Shown piece after piece: positions 37,701 to 47,434 of a stretch of 64,000 bases of DNA. Under the pieces are notes generated by a model. That model saw only the letters and a program-made list of their open reading frames with translations, was not told the DNA's origin and made no database searches. The position numbers and the translations under genes are program-made. Source of the DNA: Serratia proteamaculans (GTDB lineage Bacteria; Pseudomonadota; Gammaproteobacteria; Enterobacterales; Enterobacteriaceae); NCBI RefSeq assembly GCF_013337185.1, contig NZ_SWDE01000001.1, positions 1,116,001 to 1,180,000 on the forward strand. Direction: 5' to 3'. How positions within the stretch are numbered: the stretch's first letter is position 1; the number at the start of each line of letters is the position of its first letter.

Positions 37701-38747
37701 ATGACCGCACAACCTCAAGCCCTAAAAATTCGCCGCCCTGACGACTGGCACATCCATCTGCGCGATGACGACATGCTGAAAACGGTATTACCCTATACCA
37801 GTCAGGTCTTTGGCCGGGCGATTGTGATGCCGAATCTGGCTCCGCCAATTACTACCGTCACCGCGGCTTGCGCTTATCGTGACCGTATTCTGGCAGCGGT
37901 TCCTCAGGGGCATGATTTCACCCCGCTGATGACCTGTTACCTGACCAATTCACTGGATGCAGCCGAGCTGGTCAACGGGTTTGAGCAAGGCGTGTTCACC
38001 GCCGCCAAGCTGTACCCGGCCAATGCCACTACCAATTCCAGCCACGGCGTCAGCGATGTGAAAGGCATTTACCCGCTGTTCGAGCAAATGCAGAAAATCG
38101 GCATGCCACTGTTGATTCACGGTGAAATGACCGATGCCGCCGTTGATATTTTCGATCGCGAGGCTCGCTTTATTGAGCAGGTTATGGAGCCGATTCGCCA
38201 ACAGTTCCCTGAACTGAAAATCGTCTTCGAGCACATCACCACCAAAGAAGCGGCTCAATACGTGCAGGAAGGCAATCGTTTCCTTGGCGCTACCATCACC
38301 CCGCAGCACCTGATGTTTAACCGCAACCACATGCTGGTTGGCGGCATCCGTCCGCACCTGTTCTGCCTGCCAATCCTGAAACGCAATATTCACCAGGACG
38401 CACTGCGCAAAGCCGTTGCCAGCGGTTCGGATCGCTTCTTCCTCGGCACCGACTCCGCACCCCATGCCAAACATCGCAAGGAATCAAGCTGCGGCTGTGC
38501 CGGCGTATTCAACGCCCCCAACGCGATCCCGGCTTACGCCAGCGTGTTCGAGCAACTCGGTGCGCTGGAGCATCTGGAAGCCTTCTGCTCGTTGAACGGC
38601 CCGCGTTTTTATGGCCTGCCGGTCAATACCGATTTCATCGAGCTGCAACGCGTAGCGACGACTCAGCCGGAAGAGATCGCCATGGGCAGCGAAACGGTCA
38701 TTCCATTCCTGGCCGGAGAGAGTCTGAGCTGGTCGGTAAAAGCATAA
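37701..38747 (+). CDS. pyrC: Dihydroorotase
   Basis: A 348-residue zinc enzyme of pyrimidine synthesis that cyclises carbamoyl aspartate. Metal ligands are visible in [11 protein letters not shown], the carboxylated Lys in [12 protein letters not shown], His in LLIHGEMTD and [10 protein letters not shown], and catalytic Asp in [10 protein letters not shown]. The ATG follows CCGGAGCC. A CTP-dependent start-site switch is known for E. coli pyrC but I could not confirm the leader hairpin by eye. Confidence 0.97.
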   Translation: MTAQPQALKIRRPDDWHIHLRDDDMLKTVLPYTSQVFGRAIVMPNLAPPITTVTAACAYRDRILAAVPQGHDFTPLMTCYLTNSLDAAELVNGFEQGVFTAAKLYPANATTNSSHGVSDVKGIYPLFEQMQKIGMPLLIHGEMTDAAVDIFDREARFIEQVMEPIRQQFPELKIVFEHITTKEAAQYVQEGNRFLGATITPQHLMFNRNHMLVGGIRPHLFCLPILKRNIHQDALRKAVASGSDRFFLGTDSAPHAKHRKESSCGCAGVFNAPNAIPAYASVFEQLGALEHLEAFCSLNGPRFYGLPVNTDFIELQRVATTQPEEIAMGSETVIPFLAGESLSWSVKA

Positions 38748-38790
38748 TTATCTTTTTTTAATCCAGCCTCTTGCCCCCGCGCATGGTTAA

Positions 38791-38806
38791 CTGTATAAAT
38801 ATCCAG
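38791..38806 (+). promoter_or_regulatory. LexA box of dinI
   Basis: CTGTATAAATATCCAG fits the LexA consensus CTG-N10-CAG with an AT-rich centre. It lies 22 bases before the dinI start codon, so dinI is expected to be SOS-induced. Confidence 0.8.
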
Positions 38807-38827
38807 TAAATCGCTTCGGGGGCAATT

Positions 38828-39067
38828 ATGCGTGTTGAAGTCACTATAGATAAAACCAAACCGCTACCGTCAGGGGCCATCGAAGCCCTGACCGGTGAGT
38901 TGAGCAAGCGGGTAAACCGCCTGTTTCCAGACACTGTGGTTCAGGTCCGTTATGCCGGGTCCAATGGGCTTTCTGTACTGGGCGGCCTGAAAACAGATAA
39001 AGATCTGATCGCGGACATTCTCCAGGAAACCTGGGAAAGTGCCGACGATTGGTTTAGCGCAGAATAA
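38828..39067 (+). CDS. dinI: DNA damage-inducible protein DinI
   Basis: A 79-residue protein that stabilises or limits RecA filaments during the SOS response. MRVEVTIDKTKPLPSGAIEA and the acidic C-terminal helix QETWESADDWFSAE, which mimics single-stranded DNA, are typical. It sits directly after pyrC as in E. coli and carries a LexA box. Confidence 0.95.
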   Translation: MRVEVTIDKTKPLPSGAIEALTGELSKRVNRLFPDTVVQVRYAGSNGLSVLGGLKTDKDLIADILQETWESADDWFSAE

Positions 39068-39082
39068 TACTGCAATGTAGTT

Positions 39083-39112
39083 TTTGCCGGGGGTCGCTCT
39101 CCGGCTTTTTTG
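39083..39112 (+). terminator. Terminator of dinI
   Basis: GCCGG/CCGGC stem with a 10-base loop and a run of six T. Confidence 0.8.
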
Positions 39113-39204
39113 TATTTGAAACCCGGCACAACGCGGTTTAATTTTCTGCTGGAAGAAAAGCCTTATCTGGTCTGTACTGAATGCTTTAACAGGAGGTATT
39201 CAAG

Positions 39205-39483
39205 ATGGCCCCGGACAAGATAAAAACCGAAGAAGCGATGACTTTTGGCGAACTGCTGGCGCTGATTGCCGACCAAAAACGACGTTTGAGCGTGCTGGAA
39301 GTGGCATTTTCCTATCTGGCTTTTGGTCTGGATGACAAGGCCAATCAATTGTTAATTCACAGTTTGAAGCTGGAATCGCAAAATCAAAATCGTGATGCCG
39401 AAACCCAGCAGCACTTTGCCCATCTGGCCCTTGAGCTGGAAAAGCGATTGCACAGTGTTCCACTCCCCCCTGATGTTGAATGA
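39205..39483 (+). CDS. Conserved-looking small helical protein of unknown function
   Basis: A 92-residue hydrophilic protein, mostly alpha-helical by composition, with no signal peptide or Cys. The strong AGGAGG-type site nine bases before the ATG makes it a convincing gene. The heptad-like stretch FGELLALIADQKRRLSVLEV suggests a coiled coil. It bears a faint likeness to DUF2594/YecF proteins, which I cannot verify. It lies between dinI and bssS, where E. coli has no gene. Confidence 0.7.
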   Translation: MAPDKIKTEEAMTFGELLALIADQKRRLSVLEVAFSYLAFGLDDKANQLLIHSLKLESQNQNRDAETQQHFAHLALELEKRLHSVPLPPDVE

Positions 39484-39681
39484 ATGTAATGTCTCAGTTC
39501 TCATGATTTTGCGTGCCGACATGTCGAATAATCACTCAAATAAATAATTATTTTGCAAAAGAAAGCAGGAAACTCTCCACCACGGTAGCCAGATGCGTAT
39601 ACTGTAATTGCTCACATGATGATGAGCCGCATTGATCCTCGTTAGTCACTCACGGTAGTCACTACTCAATAAGGGGTCTTT

Positions 39682-39936
39682 ATGGACAGAAATGATGAAG
39701 TAATTCAGACACACCCGCTTGTTGGTTGGGATATCAGTACTGTCGATGCTTATGACGCCATGATGATACGCCTTCATTACCTGTCTTCACGAGATCAGAC
39801 ACCCGAAGATGCCCAAGTAGACAGAACGCTTTGGCTAACCACAGATGTCGCACGTCAATTAATCAATATCTTAGAAGCCGGCATCGCCAAGATTGAAGCA
39901 ACGGATTACCAGGACCTTGATCGTAAAAAGCACTAA
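39682..39936 (+). CDS. bssS: Biofilm regulator BssS
   Basis: An 84-residue protein very close to E. coli BssS (YceP): NDEVIQTHPLVGWDISTVD, LHYLSSRDQ and TLWLTTDVARQLINILEAGI. BssS influences biofilm formation through AI-2 and indole signalling in E. coli. It lies between dinI and solA as there. Confidence 0.95.
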   Translation: MDRNDEVIQTHPLVGWDISTVDAYDAMMIRLHYLSSRDQTPEDAQVDRTLWLTTDVARQLINILEAGIAKIEATDYQDLDRKKH

Positions 39937-39956
39937 TTCACTGTACCAAAATGCCT

Positions 39957-39990
39957 AAGGCGCCAGCGATTATCTCTGGCGCCTTTTTCT
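39957..39990 (+). terminator. Terminator of bssS
   Basis: A 10-bp stem AAGGCGCCAG/CTGGCGCCTT followed by a T-rich tract. Confidence 0.9.
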
Positions 39991-40078
39991 TTGTCTGCGA
40001 GCGGCACAACGGGTGCATTGCGGCTTCCAACCTTTTATCATAACGAAATAGCAACGTATAACAGAGAGGGTATGGCAC

Positions 40079-41194
40079 GTGGAATATGACTTAATTGTTG
40101 TGGGCAGCGGTTCGGTAGGCGCGGCGGCAGGTTACTATGCGACACGAGCCGGCCTGAAAGTATTAATGATCGACAGCGCCATGCCCCCACACCGTAACGG
40201 CAGCCACCACGGCGATACCCGCATCATCCGCCATGCTTACGGTGAAGGCGAAAAGTATGTGCCGCTGATCCTGCGCTCCCAGGCCTTATGGAACGCCCTG
40301 ATTAAACAAACCGGCGAAGAACTGTTCCAGGACTGTGGCGTTCTGAATATGGGGCCGCAGGACTCTGAATTTATCAACAACGCCCAATACAGCGCGCAAA
40401 AATTCCGCCTCAATACGCAAAACCTTAGCGCAGAACAGATTAACCAGCGCTGGCCGGAATTCAACGCACCGGAAGGCTACGTGGGGGTGTTTGAACCTGA
40501 CGCCGGGTTCCTGCGCTCGGAACAGGCCGTTGCCAGCTTCATCAAGCTGGCTAAAGATGCCGGCTGTGGCCAGTTGTTTAATTGCCCGGTTAGCGCCGTC
40601 CAGCCGATTGACGGCGGTGTGGAAGTGATCACGCCAGAAGGCCGCTTTCAGGGGCGTAAAGCCGTGGTCACCGCCGGGACCTGGGTTAAAGCCCTGCTGC
40701 CACAGTTGCCGATCGCGCCACTGCGCAAGGTTTTTTCCTGGCACCAGGCGGATGGCCGTTACAGCGTCAACAACCGTTTCCCGGCATTTACCGTCGAAGC
40801 ACAGGACGGCAACCATTATTACGGCTTTCCTGCCGATAATGACGGCCTGAAAGTGGGTAAACACGATGGTGGCCAACCCATAGAGACACCGGAGCAGCGC
40901 AAGCCTTTTGGCAGCTTCACCAGCGATGGAACCGAAGTTTTCCATTTCCTGCGCCAATTCTTACCGGGTGTAGGGGTATGTTTACACGGCGAAGCATGCA
41001 GTTATGATATGAGTCCCGATGAAGATTTCATTATCGATACCCTGCCTGAGTGCGATCGCTTAATGGTCATCAGCGGCCTGAGCGGCCATGGTTTCAAGTT
41101 TGCCAGTGTGTTAGGTGAAATCGCCGCACTGTTTGCTGAAGATAAAACCCCTCCTGTGGACATAACTCCTTTCTCACTGAAACGCTTTGATTAA
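40079..41194 (+). CDS. solA: N-methyl-L-tryptophan oxidase SolA
   Basis: A 371-residue flavoprotein of the sarcosine oxidase family. It oxidatively demethylates N-methyl amino acids. The FAD dinucleotide motif is [19 protein letters not shown]. The covalent flavin attachment Cys is expected in [10 protein letters not shown], and [17 protein letters not shown] closes the FAD domain. It starts at GTG (40079-40081), because the E. coli protein begins at the same residue; a nearby ATG is out of frame. Confidence 0.93.
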   Translation: MEYDLIVVGSGSVGAAAGYYATRAGLKVLMIDSAMPPHRNGSHHGDTRIIRHAYGEGEKYVPLILRSQALWNALIKQTGEELFQDCGVLNMGPQDSEFINNAQYSAQKFRLNTQNLSAEQINQRWPEFNAPEGYVGVFEPDAGFLRSEQAVASFIKLAKDAGCGQLFNCPVSAVQPIDGGVEVITPEGRFQGRKAVVTAGTWVKALLPQLPIAPLRKVFSWHQADGRYSVNNRFPAFTVEAQDGNHYYGFPADNDGLKVGKHDGGQPIETPEQRKPFGSFTSDGTEVFHFLRQFLPGVGVCLHGEACSYDMSPDEDFIIDTLPECDRLMVISGLSGHGFKFASVLGEIAALFAEDKTPPVDITPFSLKRFD

Positions 41195-41210
41195 CCCCGT
41201 CTTGCTGACT

Positions 41211-41250
41211 AAATCGCAGCCGCCAACTCGCGCGGGCTGCGGTTTAGCCT
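41211..41250 (+). terminator. Terminator of solA
   Basis: AAATCGCAGCC/GGCTGCGGTTT stem with a 13-base loop. T-rich sequence follows less strictly than in a classical terminator. Confidence 0.65.
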
Positions 41251-41420
41251 TTTAGTTACATAACGAAACCATCATAGTGTTCTGAAATCTATAGTAAAAA
41301 ATATTTCAACGGAAATTTCTGGCGTAAGTATCCGGATTTCCGAATTGATCCCCTGTGGTGTAAGTTCTATTTTACAGCTGATATGCCCCTGCTAATTCTT
41401 CGAACCACAAGGACGTCACC

Positions 41421-42047
41421 ATGAAACTGCTTGTCGTGGACGAATGCTGCTTCACTCGGGTCGGGATCGATAACTATTTTACGGACAATGTTTTCGCCCA
41501 GGTAAAATGTTGCCACAGCCTGGAACAGGCGACTCCCCTGCTGGAGCACTACCGACCCAGTCATATCCTGGTCAACCTGACCAAACATTGCCGTCATAGT
41601 GAAGATGATGCCCAGTTACAGGCTTTTATTGAAGCCACCCCGTCAGCATTGCTGTTTATTTACCTGGACACCCCATATCCCTATAGCGAAGCGCCAATGC
41701 GTATCGCCGACCATGCTTTCCTGTTCAATAAAGCCACGCTGCCGGTGACATTACGCATGATGCGGGAAAAACCGGTATCACTAATGGATTGCAGCGTTGA
41801 ACATTCGCTGTTCAGCCCGCAGGAACTGACGGTAATGAAGCACTGGATGGCGGAAATGCCCAATTACCGCATAGCGAAAAAGCTGCAAATCAGCTCACAC
41901 ACCGTCTATGTTCACAAGCGTCATATCACAGAGAAAATCAACGCCCGCAACCGGCTGGAATTTTATTCGCTGTATAACGTGCTGCGGTACTTCTACCCGC
42001 CAAGCGTTCCTGCCAGCCCGATGTCACTGTCCCTACTGGCGGTATGA
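41421..42047 (+). CDS. LuxR-type regulator with a degenerate receiver domain, RcsA-like
   Basis: A 208-residue protein. The N-terminal half has a receiver-like fold with DE near residues 7-8, but the expected phosphorylation site reads ILVNLT, with Asn in place of Asp. The C-terminal half is a GerE/LuxR HTH (FSPQELTVMKHWMAE, then ISSHTVYVHKRHITEKI). Size and layout resemble RcsA, whose N terminus is also non-phosphorylated. It lies between solA and yceO, where E. coli has no gene. Target genes are unknown; capsule or motility control is only a guess by analogy. Confidence 0.75.
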   Translation: MKLLVVDECCFTRVGIDNYFTDNVFAQVKCCHSLEQATPLLEHYRPSHILVNLTKHCRHSEDDAQLQAFIEATPSALLFIYLDTPYPYSEAPMRIADHAFLFNKATLPVTLRMMREKPVSLMDCSVEHSLFSPQELTVMKHWMAEMPNYRIAKKLQISSHTVYVHKRHITEKINARNRLEFYSLYNVLRYFYPPSVPASPMSLSLLAV

Positions 42048-42167
42048 TCAAAGTAGGCTGATTTTAGCGGTGAAATTGGCCTATCCACACGCTTTGCTCT
42101 ATCGGCAGTATTAACGCCGTCCACAAAAATCTATACTCTGCCAGTCCCTATCTTTTGGCTGCTGAGA

Positions 42168-42284
42168 ATGCTAAACAAAATACTGTCGGCGATCGTCAAC
42201 AACGTACGCGAACATCTGGTGCTGTATCTCTGCCTGTGGCTGGTGTTGTTAGCGCTGGACGTCTATTTCTTCTTTATGCCTTAA
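42168..42284 (+). CDS. yceO: Small membrane protein YceO (DUF2770)
   Basis: A 38-residue protein (start at the ATG 42168-42170) with NNVREHLVLYL followed by one hydrophobic helix, then a short aromatic tail. It matches my recollection of E. coli YceO (NNIREHLMLYLFLW) and sits at the syntenic place between solA and yceJ. The Shine-Dalgarno site is weak. Function unknown. Confidence 0.8.
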   Translation: MLNKILSAIVNNVREHLVLYLCLWLVLLALDVYFFFMP

Positions 42285-42393
42285 CTCATGCAACCCACAT
42301 TTCCCCGCTGGTGCTTTAACCGTTTTGGCTTTCCGGAACAGGTCCCTGGCGATGGACGCCTTGGTGTCGTGACAAGTCAGGGAAAAGTTTACT

Positions 42394-43446
42394 TTACTCC
42401 GGAGTCGTCGGTTTGCTCGGCTGACCATCACCGAGGATCACCGCCAGTTTATGTCCCCCTTCGGTGGTCTCCAGCGCGATGCGGGTAATAATGGTCAGGG
42501 GAACCGACAGCAACATCCCCACCGGCCCCATCAGCCAACCCCAGAAGATCAATGACAGGAACACCACCAGCGTCGATAGCCCCAGCCCGCGCCCCATCAC
42601 TCGCGGCTCCAGCATATTGCCAATCACCAAATTGATGGTGATAAAGCCTGCGGCCACGACCACAGCATCGCCAAATCCATTAAACAACAGCGCCTGAATC
42701 AGCGGCGGAACGGCGGCGATCACCGAGCCAATATTGGGAATATAATTCAGCAGGAACGCCAGCAGCCCCCAGATAAAGGCAAAGCGCACGTCAACAACCG
42801 CAAGGAAGGCCCATACGATAATCCCGGTCGCCAAACTGATCGCCGTTTTGATCAGCAGATAACGGGTGACGCCGTCCAGTGCGCGTTGAATGTTGGCAAT
42901 ACCTTCACTTGGCTTATCCAACGCCTGCTGCAATTTGTAAGGCAATAGCTGCACTTCAAACAACATAAATACCACGGTCATCAGCAACAGAAAGATATTG
43001 GTCATCGCGCCGGAAAACCGACTCAACAGGCGAGTGATCAGGTTCATCGCCGCGCTGGGATCGACATACTGCAACATAGCCTCGGTGGAAATGGTAATTT
43101 TGAAGCGGTCGGCGTAGTGCTGCAATTCGCTCAATTTTTCCAGCATCAAACCGCGATACTGCGGTAATGAACGAGCAAATTCGTTTAAAGATGCCCCCAA
43201 CACTCCGACAAACAGCATCAGCAATACCACCACGACCACCACCAGCAGGCTTACGCCCAACACTCGGGGTATCCGCCAGCGTTCGAGCTGCACCACCAAC
43301 GGATTCAGCACCATCGCGAGGAACAACGCCAGTAAAAACGGCACCACAACATCCACCGCAGCTTTAACGCCAGCAAGAATAATCACCAACATTGCCAGCA
43401 TAATTGCCAGGCGCAGACTGCGATCGGTCAACAAGGTTCGGCCCAT
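42394..43446 (-). CDS. tqsA: AI-2 exporter of the AI-2E family, TqsA
   Basis: A 350-residue protein with 7-8 transmembrane segments and a central soluble loop. The family signature LNYIPNIGSVIAAVPPLIQ and the C-terminal EPRVMGRGLGLSTLVVFLSL with FWGWLMGPVGMLLSVPLTI match TqsA (YdgG) closely. TqsA exports the quorum signal AI-2 in E. coli and affects biofilm. In E. coli the gene is located elsewhere. Confidence 0.9.
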   Translation of the reverse strand: MGRTLLTDRSLRLAIMLAMLVIILAGVKAAVDVVVPFLLALFLAMVLNPLVVQLERWRIPRVLGVSLLVVVVVVLLMLFVGVLGASLNEFARSLPQYRGLMLEKLSELQHYADRFKITISTEAMLQYVDPSAAMNLITRLLSRFSGAMTNIFLLLMTVVFMLFEVQLLPYKLQQALDKPSEGIANIQRALDGVTRYLLIKTAISLATGIIVWAFLAVVDVRFAFIWGLLAFLLNYIPNIGSVIAAVPPLIQALLFNGFGDAVVVAAGFITINLVIGNMLEPRVMGRGLGLSTLVVFLSLIFWGWLMGPVGMLLSVPLTIITRIALETTEGGHKLAVILGDGQPSKPTTPE

Positions 43447-43870
43447 ACATTTCCTTTGCGTTAATAGCGCAGGCCCAAGGGGCCATCAGATGAGTGTTAT
43501 GTTAGCAAACTCTCCCCTCAGGCCGCAGAGGTATTACTCCGCGAATTAAAATCCTCGTTTTGCCAAATCCTGGCTGGAAATAATCGACAATCTTGACTAG
43601 GGTTTATTAGTTAAAAAAACTCACGGCACTTACGTAACATGACATAAGCTGACAATAATATATAAATCTCTTTATTTTCAATTCACAACATAAAAATAAT
43701 ATGTCTGCACAGTAATCACTCCAACGATTTCACTGATTAACTTAACGCAATCTCGACCAAATTCACTGATTAATATTATTAAGAAGTAACATAGTTAAAT
43801 TTATTATTGATTTTATGTTTCTTAAAGTTTAATTATTGCAGCCGGATAATGAGGAAAGTAAGGAAACAGG
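43447..43870. other. AT-rich divergent region between tqsA and yceJ
   Basis: A 424-base gap, strongly AT-rich from about 43600 to 43840. It holds the 12-base direct repeat TTCACTGATTAA at 43729-43740 and 43762-43773, spaced by 33 bases. No gene is apparent; it is a promoter region for yceJ and tqsA. Confidence 0.6.
43729..43773. repeat. Direct repeat in the yceJ promoter region
   Basis: Two exact copies of TTCACTGATTAA start 33 bases apart, about three helical turns. The spacing suits a regulator binding one face of the DNA. Confidence 0.55.
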
Positions 43871-44425
43871 ATGCTGTGGAAAAATACCGCTAACCGTTTT
43901 GGTCATATTTCAGTGCTGATCCACTGGCTGGTTGCACTGACGGTGTACGGCATGTTTGCTCTGGGCCTGTGGATGGTCACACTGGGATACTACGATGTCT
44001 GGTATCACCAGGCACCGGAGATTCATAAAAGCATTGGGACACTGCTGTTTATCGTTATGGTGGTCCGGGTCATTTGGCGTTTCGTTTCACCGCCGCCCAA
44101 ACCTTTGGCCAGCTACGGTCGTTTTACTCGCGTCAGCGCGATCCTCGCCCATCTGGCGTTATATGTCGTGCTATTCAGCATTCTAATCAGCGGTTATCTG
44201 ATCTCTACCGCTGACGGTCAACCGATCAGCGTTTTTGGCTGGTTCGACATTCCCGCTACCGTCACCGGTATGGCGGAACAGGCCGATACGGCCGGTACCA
44301 TTCATCTTTACCTGGCCTGGGTCGTGGTAGTGCTTTCCGTACTGCACGGTCTGGCTGCGCTTAAACATCACTTTGTTGATCGTGATGTTACTTTGAAACG
44401 GATGCTGGGTAGCAGCGCCGATTAA
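43871..44425 (+). CDS. yceJ: Cytochrome b561 family protein YceJ
   Basis: A 184-residue inner-membrane di-haem cytochrome with four helices. Haem-ligand His residues are in [29 protein letters not shown] and [11 protein letters not shown]. These proteins pass electrons from quinol to periplasmic partners or superoxide. It forms an operon with yceI (23 bases apart). The ATG follows AAGGAAACAGG. Confidence 0.93.
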   Translation: MLWKNTANRFGHISVLIHWLVALTVYGMFALGLWMVTLGYYDVWYHQAPEIHKSIGTLLFIVMVVRVIWRFVSPPPKPLASYGRFTRVSAILAHLALYVVLFSILISGYLISTADGQPISVFGWFDIPATVTGMAEQADTAGTIHLYLAWVVVVLSVLHGLAALKHHFVDRDVTLKRMLGSSAD

Positions 44426-44448
44426 CCTTTGGATTTATGGAGATTGCT

Positions 44449-45027
44449 ATGTTGAAGAAAACCGTACTGGGCCTGACCGCAGGCGCAATGCTGCTGAGCG
44501 CCGGTTCCGCGCTGGCTGCCGACTACAAGATTGACAAGCAGGGGCAGCACGCCTTTATCGAGTTCCGCATCCAGCACCTGGGTTACAGCTGGCTGTACGG
44601 CACCTTCAAGGATTTTGACGGCGGCTTCACCTTCGACGAAAAAGATCCGTCCAAGGACAAGGTTAACGTCACGATCAACACCGCCAGTGTCGACACCAAC
44701 CACGCTGAGCGTGACAAACACCTGCGCAGCGCCGAGTTCCTGAACGTAGAAAAGAACAAGCAGGCCAAGTTTGAATCTACCGAAGTGAAAAAGAACGGCG
44801 AAGGTTATGCGGTGGTCGGTAACCTGACGCTGAACGGCGTGACCAAACCTGTCACGCTGGACGCCAAGCTGATCGGCCAGGGTAATGACCCGTGGGGTGG
44901 CTACCGCGCCGGCTTTGAAGCCAATGGTAAAATCAAGTTGAAAGACTTTGGCATCACCACCGATCTCGGCCCGGCATCGCAGGACGTGGAGCTGATTATT
45001 TCTGTGGAAGGCGTTCGCGCGAAGTAA
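44449..45027 (+). CDS. yceI: Periplasmic YceI lipocalin-like protein
   Basis: A 192-residue secreted protein. The signal peptide ends SAGSALA before ADYKIDKQ. The YceI beta-barrel that binds isoprenoid quinones or lipids is evident from [18 protein letters not shown] and KGHL-like [12 protein letters not shown]. The ATG at 44449 has GGAG upstream; a start four codons earlier is possible. It is induced at high pH in E. coli. Confidence 0.93.
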   Translation: MLKKTVLGLTAGAMLLSAGSALAADYKIDKQGQHAFIEFRIQHLGYSWLYGTFKDFDGGFTFDEKDPSKDKVNVTINTASVDTNHAERDKHLRSAEFLNVEKNKQAKFESTEVKKNGEGYAVVGNLTLNGVTKPVTLDAKLIGQGNDPWGGYRAGFEANGKIKLKDFGITTDLGPASQDVELIISVEGVRAK

Positions 45028-45045
45028 TTCCCGCGAAGAAATAAA

Positions 45046-45073
45046 TAAAGCGCGGCAAGGCTGCCGCGCTTAT
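45046..45073. terminator. Hairpin between yceI and trhO
   Basis: AAGCGCGGCA/TGCCGCGCTT with a short loop between the two convergent stop codons. The T tract is weak. Confidence 0.7.
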
Positions 45074-45080
45074 CAACGAC

Positions 45081-46142
45081 TCAGTTTGACGAATCTTCCG
45101 GTGCCGGGATGTGCATCGTGGTCTGCAATAACCCTTTCGACTTATTGAAAATCTTGATGCCATTTTCACGGCCGGCTCGGCGCGCGCGTTGTTCTTCACG
45201 CGGCAGTTTCAGCTCTTCGCGGCAGATCTCACTGCAGCAACCTTCAAATTTGGCCGCACAGCTCGGGCACTGAATAAACAGCAGATGACAGCCGTCATTC
45301 AGGCAGTTGGTGTGAGTATCACAAGGCGCACCGCACTGATGACAATTGGCGATCACATCGTCAGAAATTCGCTCACCCATACGCTCGTCAAACACAAAGT
45401 TTTTGCCGACAAACTTCAGCGGCAACCCCTGCTCTTTTGCCTTACGCGCATACTCGATAATGCCGCCTTCCACGTGATAGACGTTCTTGAAGCCGTTATG
45501 CAACATATAAGCACTGGCTTTTTCACAGCGGATCCCGCCGGTGCAGTACATGACAATATTTTTGTCTTTATTGTCCTGCAGCATCTCAACCGCCATGGGC
45601 AGTTGATCGCGGAAGGTGTCTGACGGCACTTCGATAGCGTTTTCAAAGTGGCCGACTTCATATTCGTAATGGTTACGCATATCGACAAACAGCGTGTCCG
45701 GATCGTCAATCATCTGATTAACGCGATCGGCTTGCAGATACTCACCGACATTCGCCGGGTTGAAACTCTCATCATCGAGGCCGTCGGCAACGATGCGTTC
45801 ACGCACTTTCAGGCGCAGCACCCAGAAGGATTTTCCATCGTCTTCCAGGGCAATATTCAAACGAACCTGGTCCAGCGCCGGATGCGAGGCAAAGAGTGCG
45901 GCTTTGAACGCCTCGAATTTATTCTGCGGCACGCTGATTTGCGCGTTGATGCCCTCTTTCGCCACATAAATGCGGCCGAACACCTTCAGCTTGTCGAACT
46001 GAACGTACAGGCTGTCGCGAAACGCTTTGGGATCTTCGATGGTGAAGTATTTATAAAAAGAAACTGTGGTGCGCGGCTCGGTTTCCGCCAACATGCGCGC
46101 CTTCAGTTCCTCATTAGAAATTCGGTTATGTAACACTGGCAT
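45081..46142 (-). CDS. trhO: tRNA uridine 5-oxyacetate hydroxylase TrhO (YceA)
   Basis: A 353-residue rhodanese-domain enzyme that hydroxylates U34 of tRNA in an oxygen-dependent route to cmo5U/mo5U. The N-terminal ferredoxin-like part is followed by the rhodanese domain with active Cys in [14 protein letters not shown] Cys-rich end ([23 protein letters not shown]) looks like a metal-binding domain. The start MPVLHNRI at 46140-46142 is the usual one. Confidence 0.92.
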   Translation of the reverse strand: MPVLHNRISNEELKARMLAETEPRTTVSFYKYFTIEDPKAFRDSLYVQFDKLKVFGRIYVAKEGINAQISVPQNKFEAFKAALFASHPALDQVRLNIALEDDGKSFWVLRLKVRERIVADGLDDESFNPANVGEYLQADRVNQMIDDPDTLFVDMRNHYEYEVGHFENAIEVPSDTFRDQLPMAVEMLQDNKDKNIVMYCTGGIRCEKASAYMLHNGFKNVYHVEGGIIEYARKAKEQGLPLKFVGKNFVFDERMGERISDDVIANCHQCGAPCDTHTNCLNDGCHLLFIQCPSCAAKFEGCCSEICREELKLPREEQRARRAGRENGIKIFNKSKGLLQTTMHIPAPEDSSN

Positions 46143-46318
46143 GGTGTACTTTCCTGTCTTTCGTGAGGTGACTGATTTGAACACGCGCCGGCCACCGGCC
46201 CACGCGCGGCGCACATAATACCCGATGATGTGAAGCGCTGGCAACTTGACGCTGCTCACAAATCCCGATACTCCTAGTGGGAGCTTATCCCCTATTTGCC
46301 ACGGATCTGGAGGACGTC

Positions 46319-47416
46319 ATGAGTCAGCTATTTACCCCGATAACGCTGGGAAAACTGAGTTTACCCAACCGTATTATTATCGCACCTATGTGCCAATATT
46401 CCGCCGACCACGGCAAAGCCACCGAATGGCATACCCTGCACCTTGGGCATTTGTCCTTGTCCGGTGCCGGTCTATTGATTGTCGAAGCCGCCTCGGTCGC
46501 CCCCGAAGGCCGTATTACGCCCAGCGATCTCGGTCTGTGGGACGAAACAACCGAACAGGCGCTGGGCGAGGTAGTGCAGGCGGTCAAAAAACACGCCACC
46601 ATGCCACTGGGTATCCAGCTTGCGCATGCCGGGCGCAAAGCCTCCTGCGCGGTGCCCTGGGCGGGCGGTGGTCAACTTAATGCCGCCAACGGGGGCTGGC
46701 AGACGCTATCAGCCTCCACCGTTCCTTTCGCACAGCAGGATGAGCCTCCTGCGGCAATGAGTCTGGCACAGATTGAACAACTGAAAGCGCAGTTTGTTGA
46801 CGCGGCAAAACGCGCCGACCGGCTGGGTTTTGAATTAATTGAGCTGCATGGCGCACACGGCTACCTGTTGCATCAGTTCCTTTCACCACTGGCCAATCAG
46901 CGTAACGACCAATACGGCGGCTCATTGCAAAACCGCATGCGCCTGCTGCTGGAGATTTTCACCGAAGTCCGTGCCGTATTTCCGGCGCACAAAGCGCTCG
47001 GCGTACGTATTTCCGCCAGTGACTGGGTCGAAGGTGGCTGGGATGAACAGCAGTCTGTTACGCTGGCAAAAGCACTGAAAGAGCTGGGTTGTGACTATAT
47101 TCACGTTTCCAGCGGCGGCCTTTCCCCTTTGCAGAAGATCCCGGTGGGGCCTAATTATCAGGTCCCCTTTGCCGAAACCATCAAGCGGGAAAGCGGGCTG
47201 CCGACTATTGCGGTCGGGTTGATTACCGAGCCGGAACAGGCGGAAGCCATTGTCGCCACCGGCCAGGCCGATATGGTGGCGCTGGCACGCGGTATCCTTT
47301 ACAACCCACGCTGGCCATGGCACGCCGCGGCGAAACTGGGTGAGAAAGTCAGCGCACCACCGCAATATTGGCGCTCTGAACCGCACGTATTGAAAGGCTT
47401 GTTTAAAAACGGCTAA
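46319..47416 (+). CDS. Old yellow enzyme family NADH:flavin oxidoreductase
   Basis: A 365-residue FMN-dependent ene-reductase of the YqjM/XenA subclass. It has the redox-tuning Cys and Tyr in APMCQYSADHGK, HAGRKAS, the active-site pair in ELHGAHGYLLHQFLSPLANQ, then QYGGSLQNRMRLLLE. It would reduce alpha,beta-unsaturated carbonyls, nitroesters or quinones. The ATG at 46319 is preceded by GGAGG. Accessory compared with E. coli at this place, upstream of lpxL. Confidence 0.93.
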   Translation: MSQLFTPITLGKLSLPNRIIIAPMCQYSADHGKATEWHTLHLGHLSLSGAGLLIVEAASVAPEGRITPSDLGLWDETTEQALGEVVQAVKKHATMPLGIQLAHAGRKASCAVPWAGGGQLNAANGGWQTLSASTVPFAQQDEPPAAMSLAQIEQLKAQFVDAAKRADRLGFELIELHGAHGYLLHQFLSPLANQRNDQYGGSLQNRMRLLLEIFTEVRAVFPAHKALGVRISASDWVEGGWDEQQSVTLAKALKELGCDYIHVSSGGLSPLQKIPVGPNYQVPFAETIKRESGLPTIAVGLITEPEQAEAIVATGQADMVALARGILYNPRWPWHAAAKLGEKVSAPPQYWRSEPHVLKGLFKNG

Positions 47417-47434
47417 AGCTACCGGGGCGGATGC

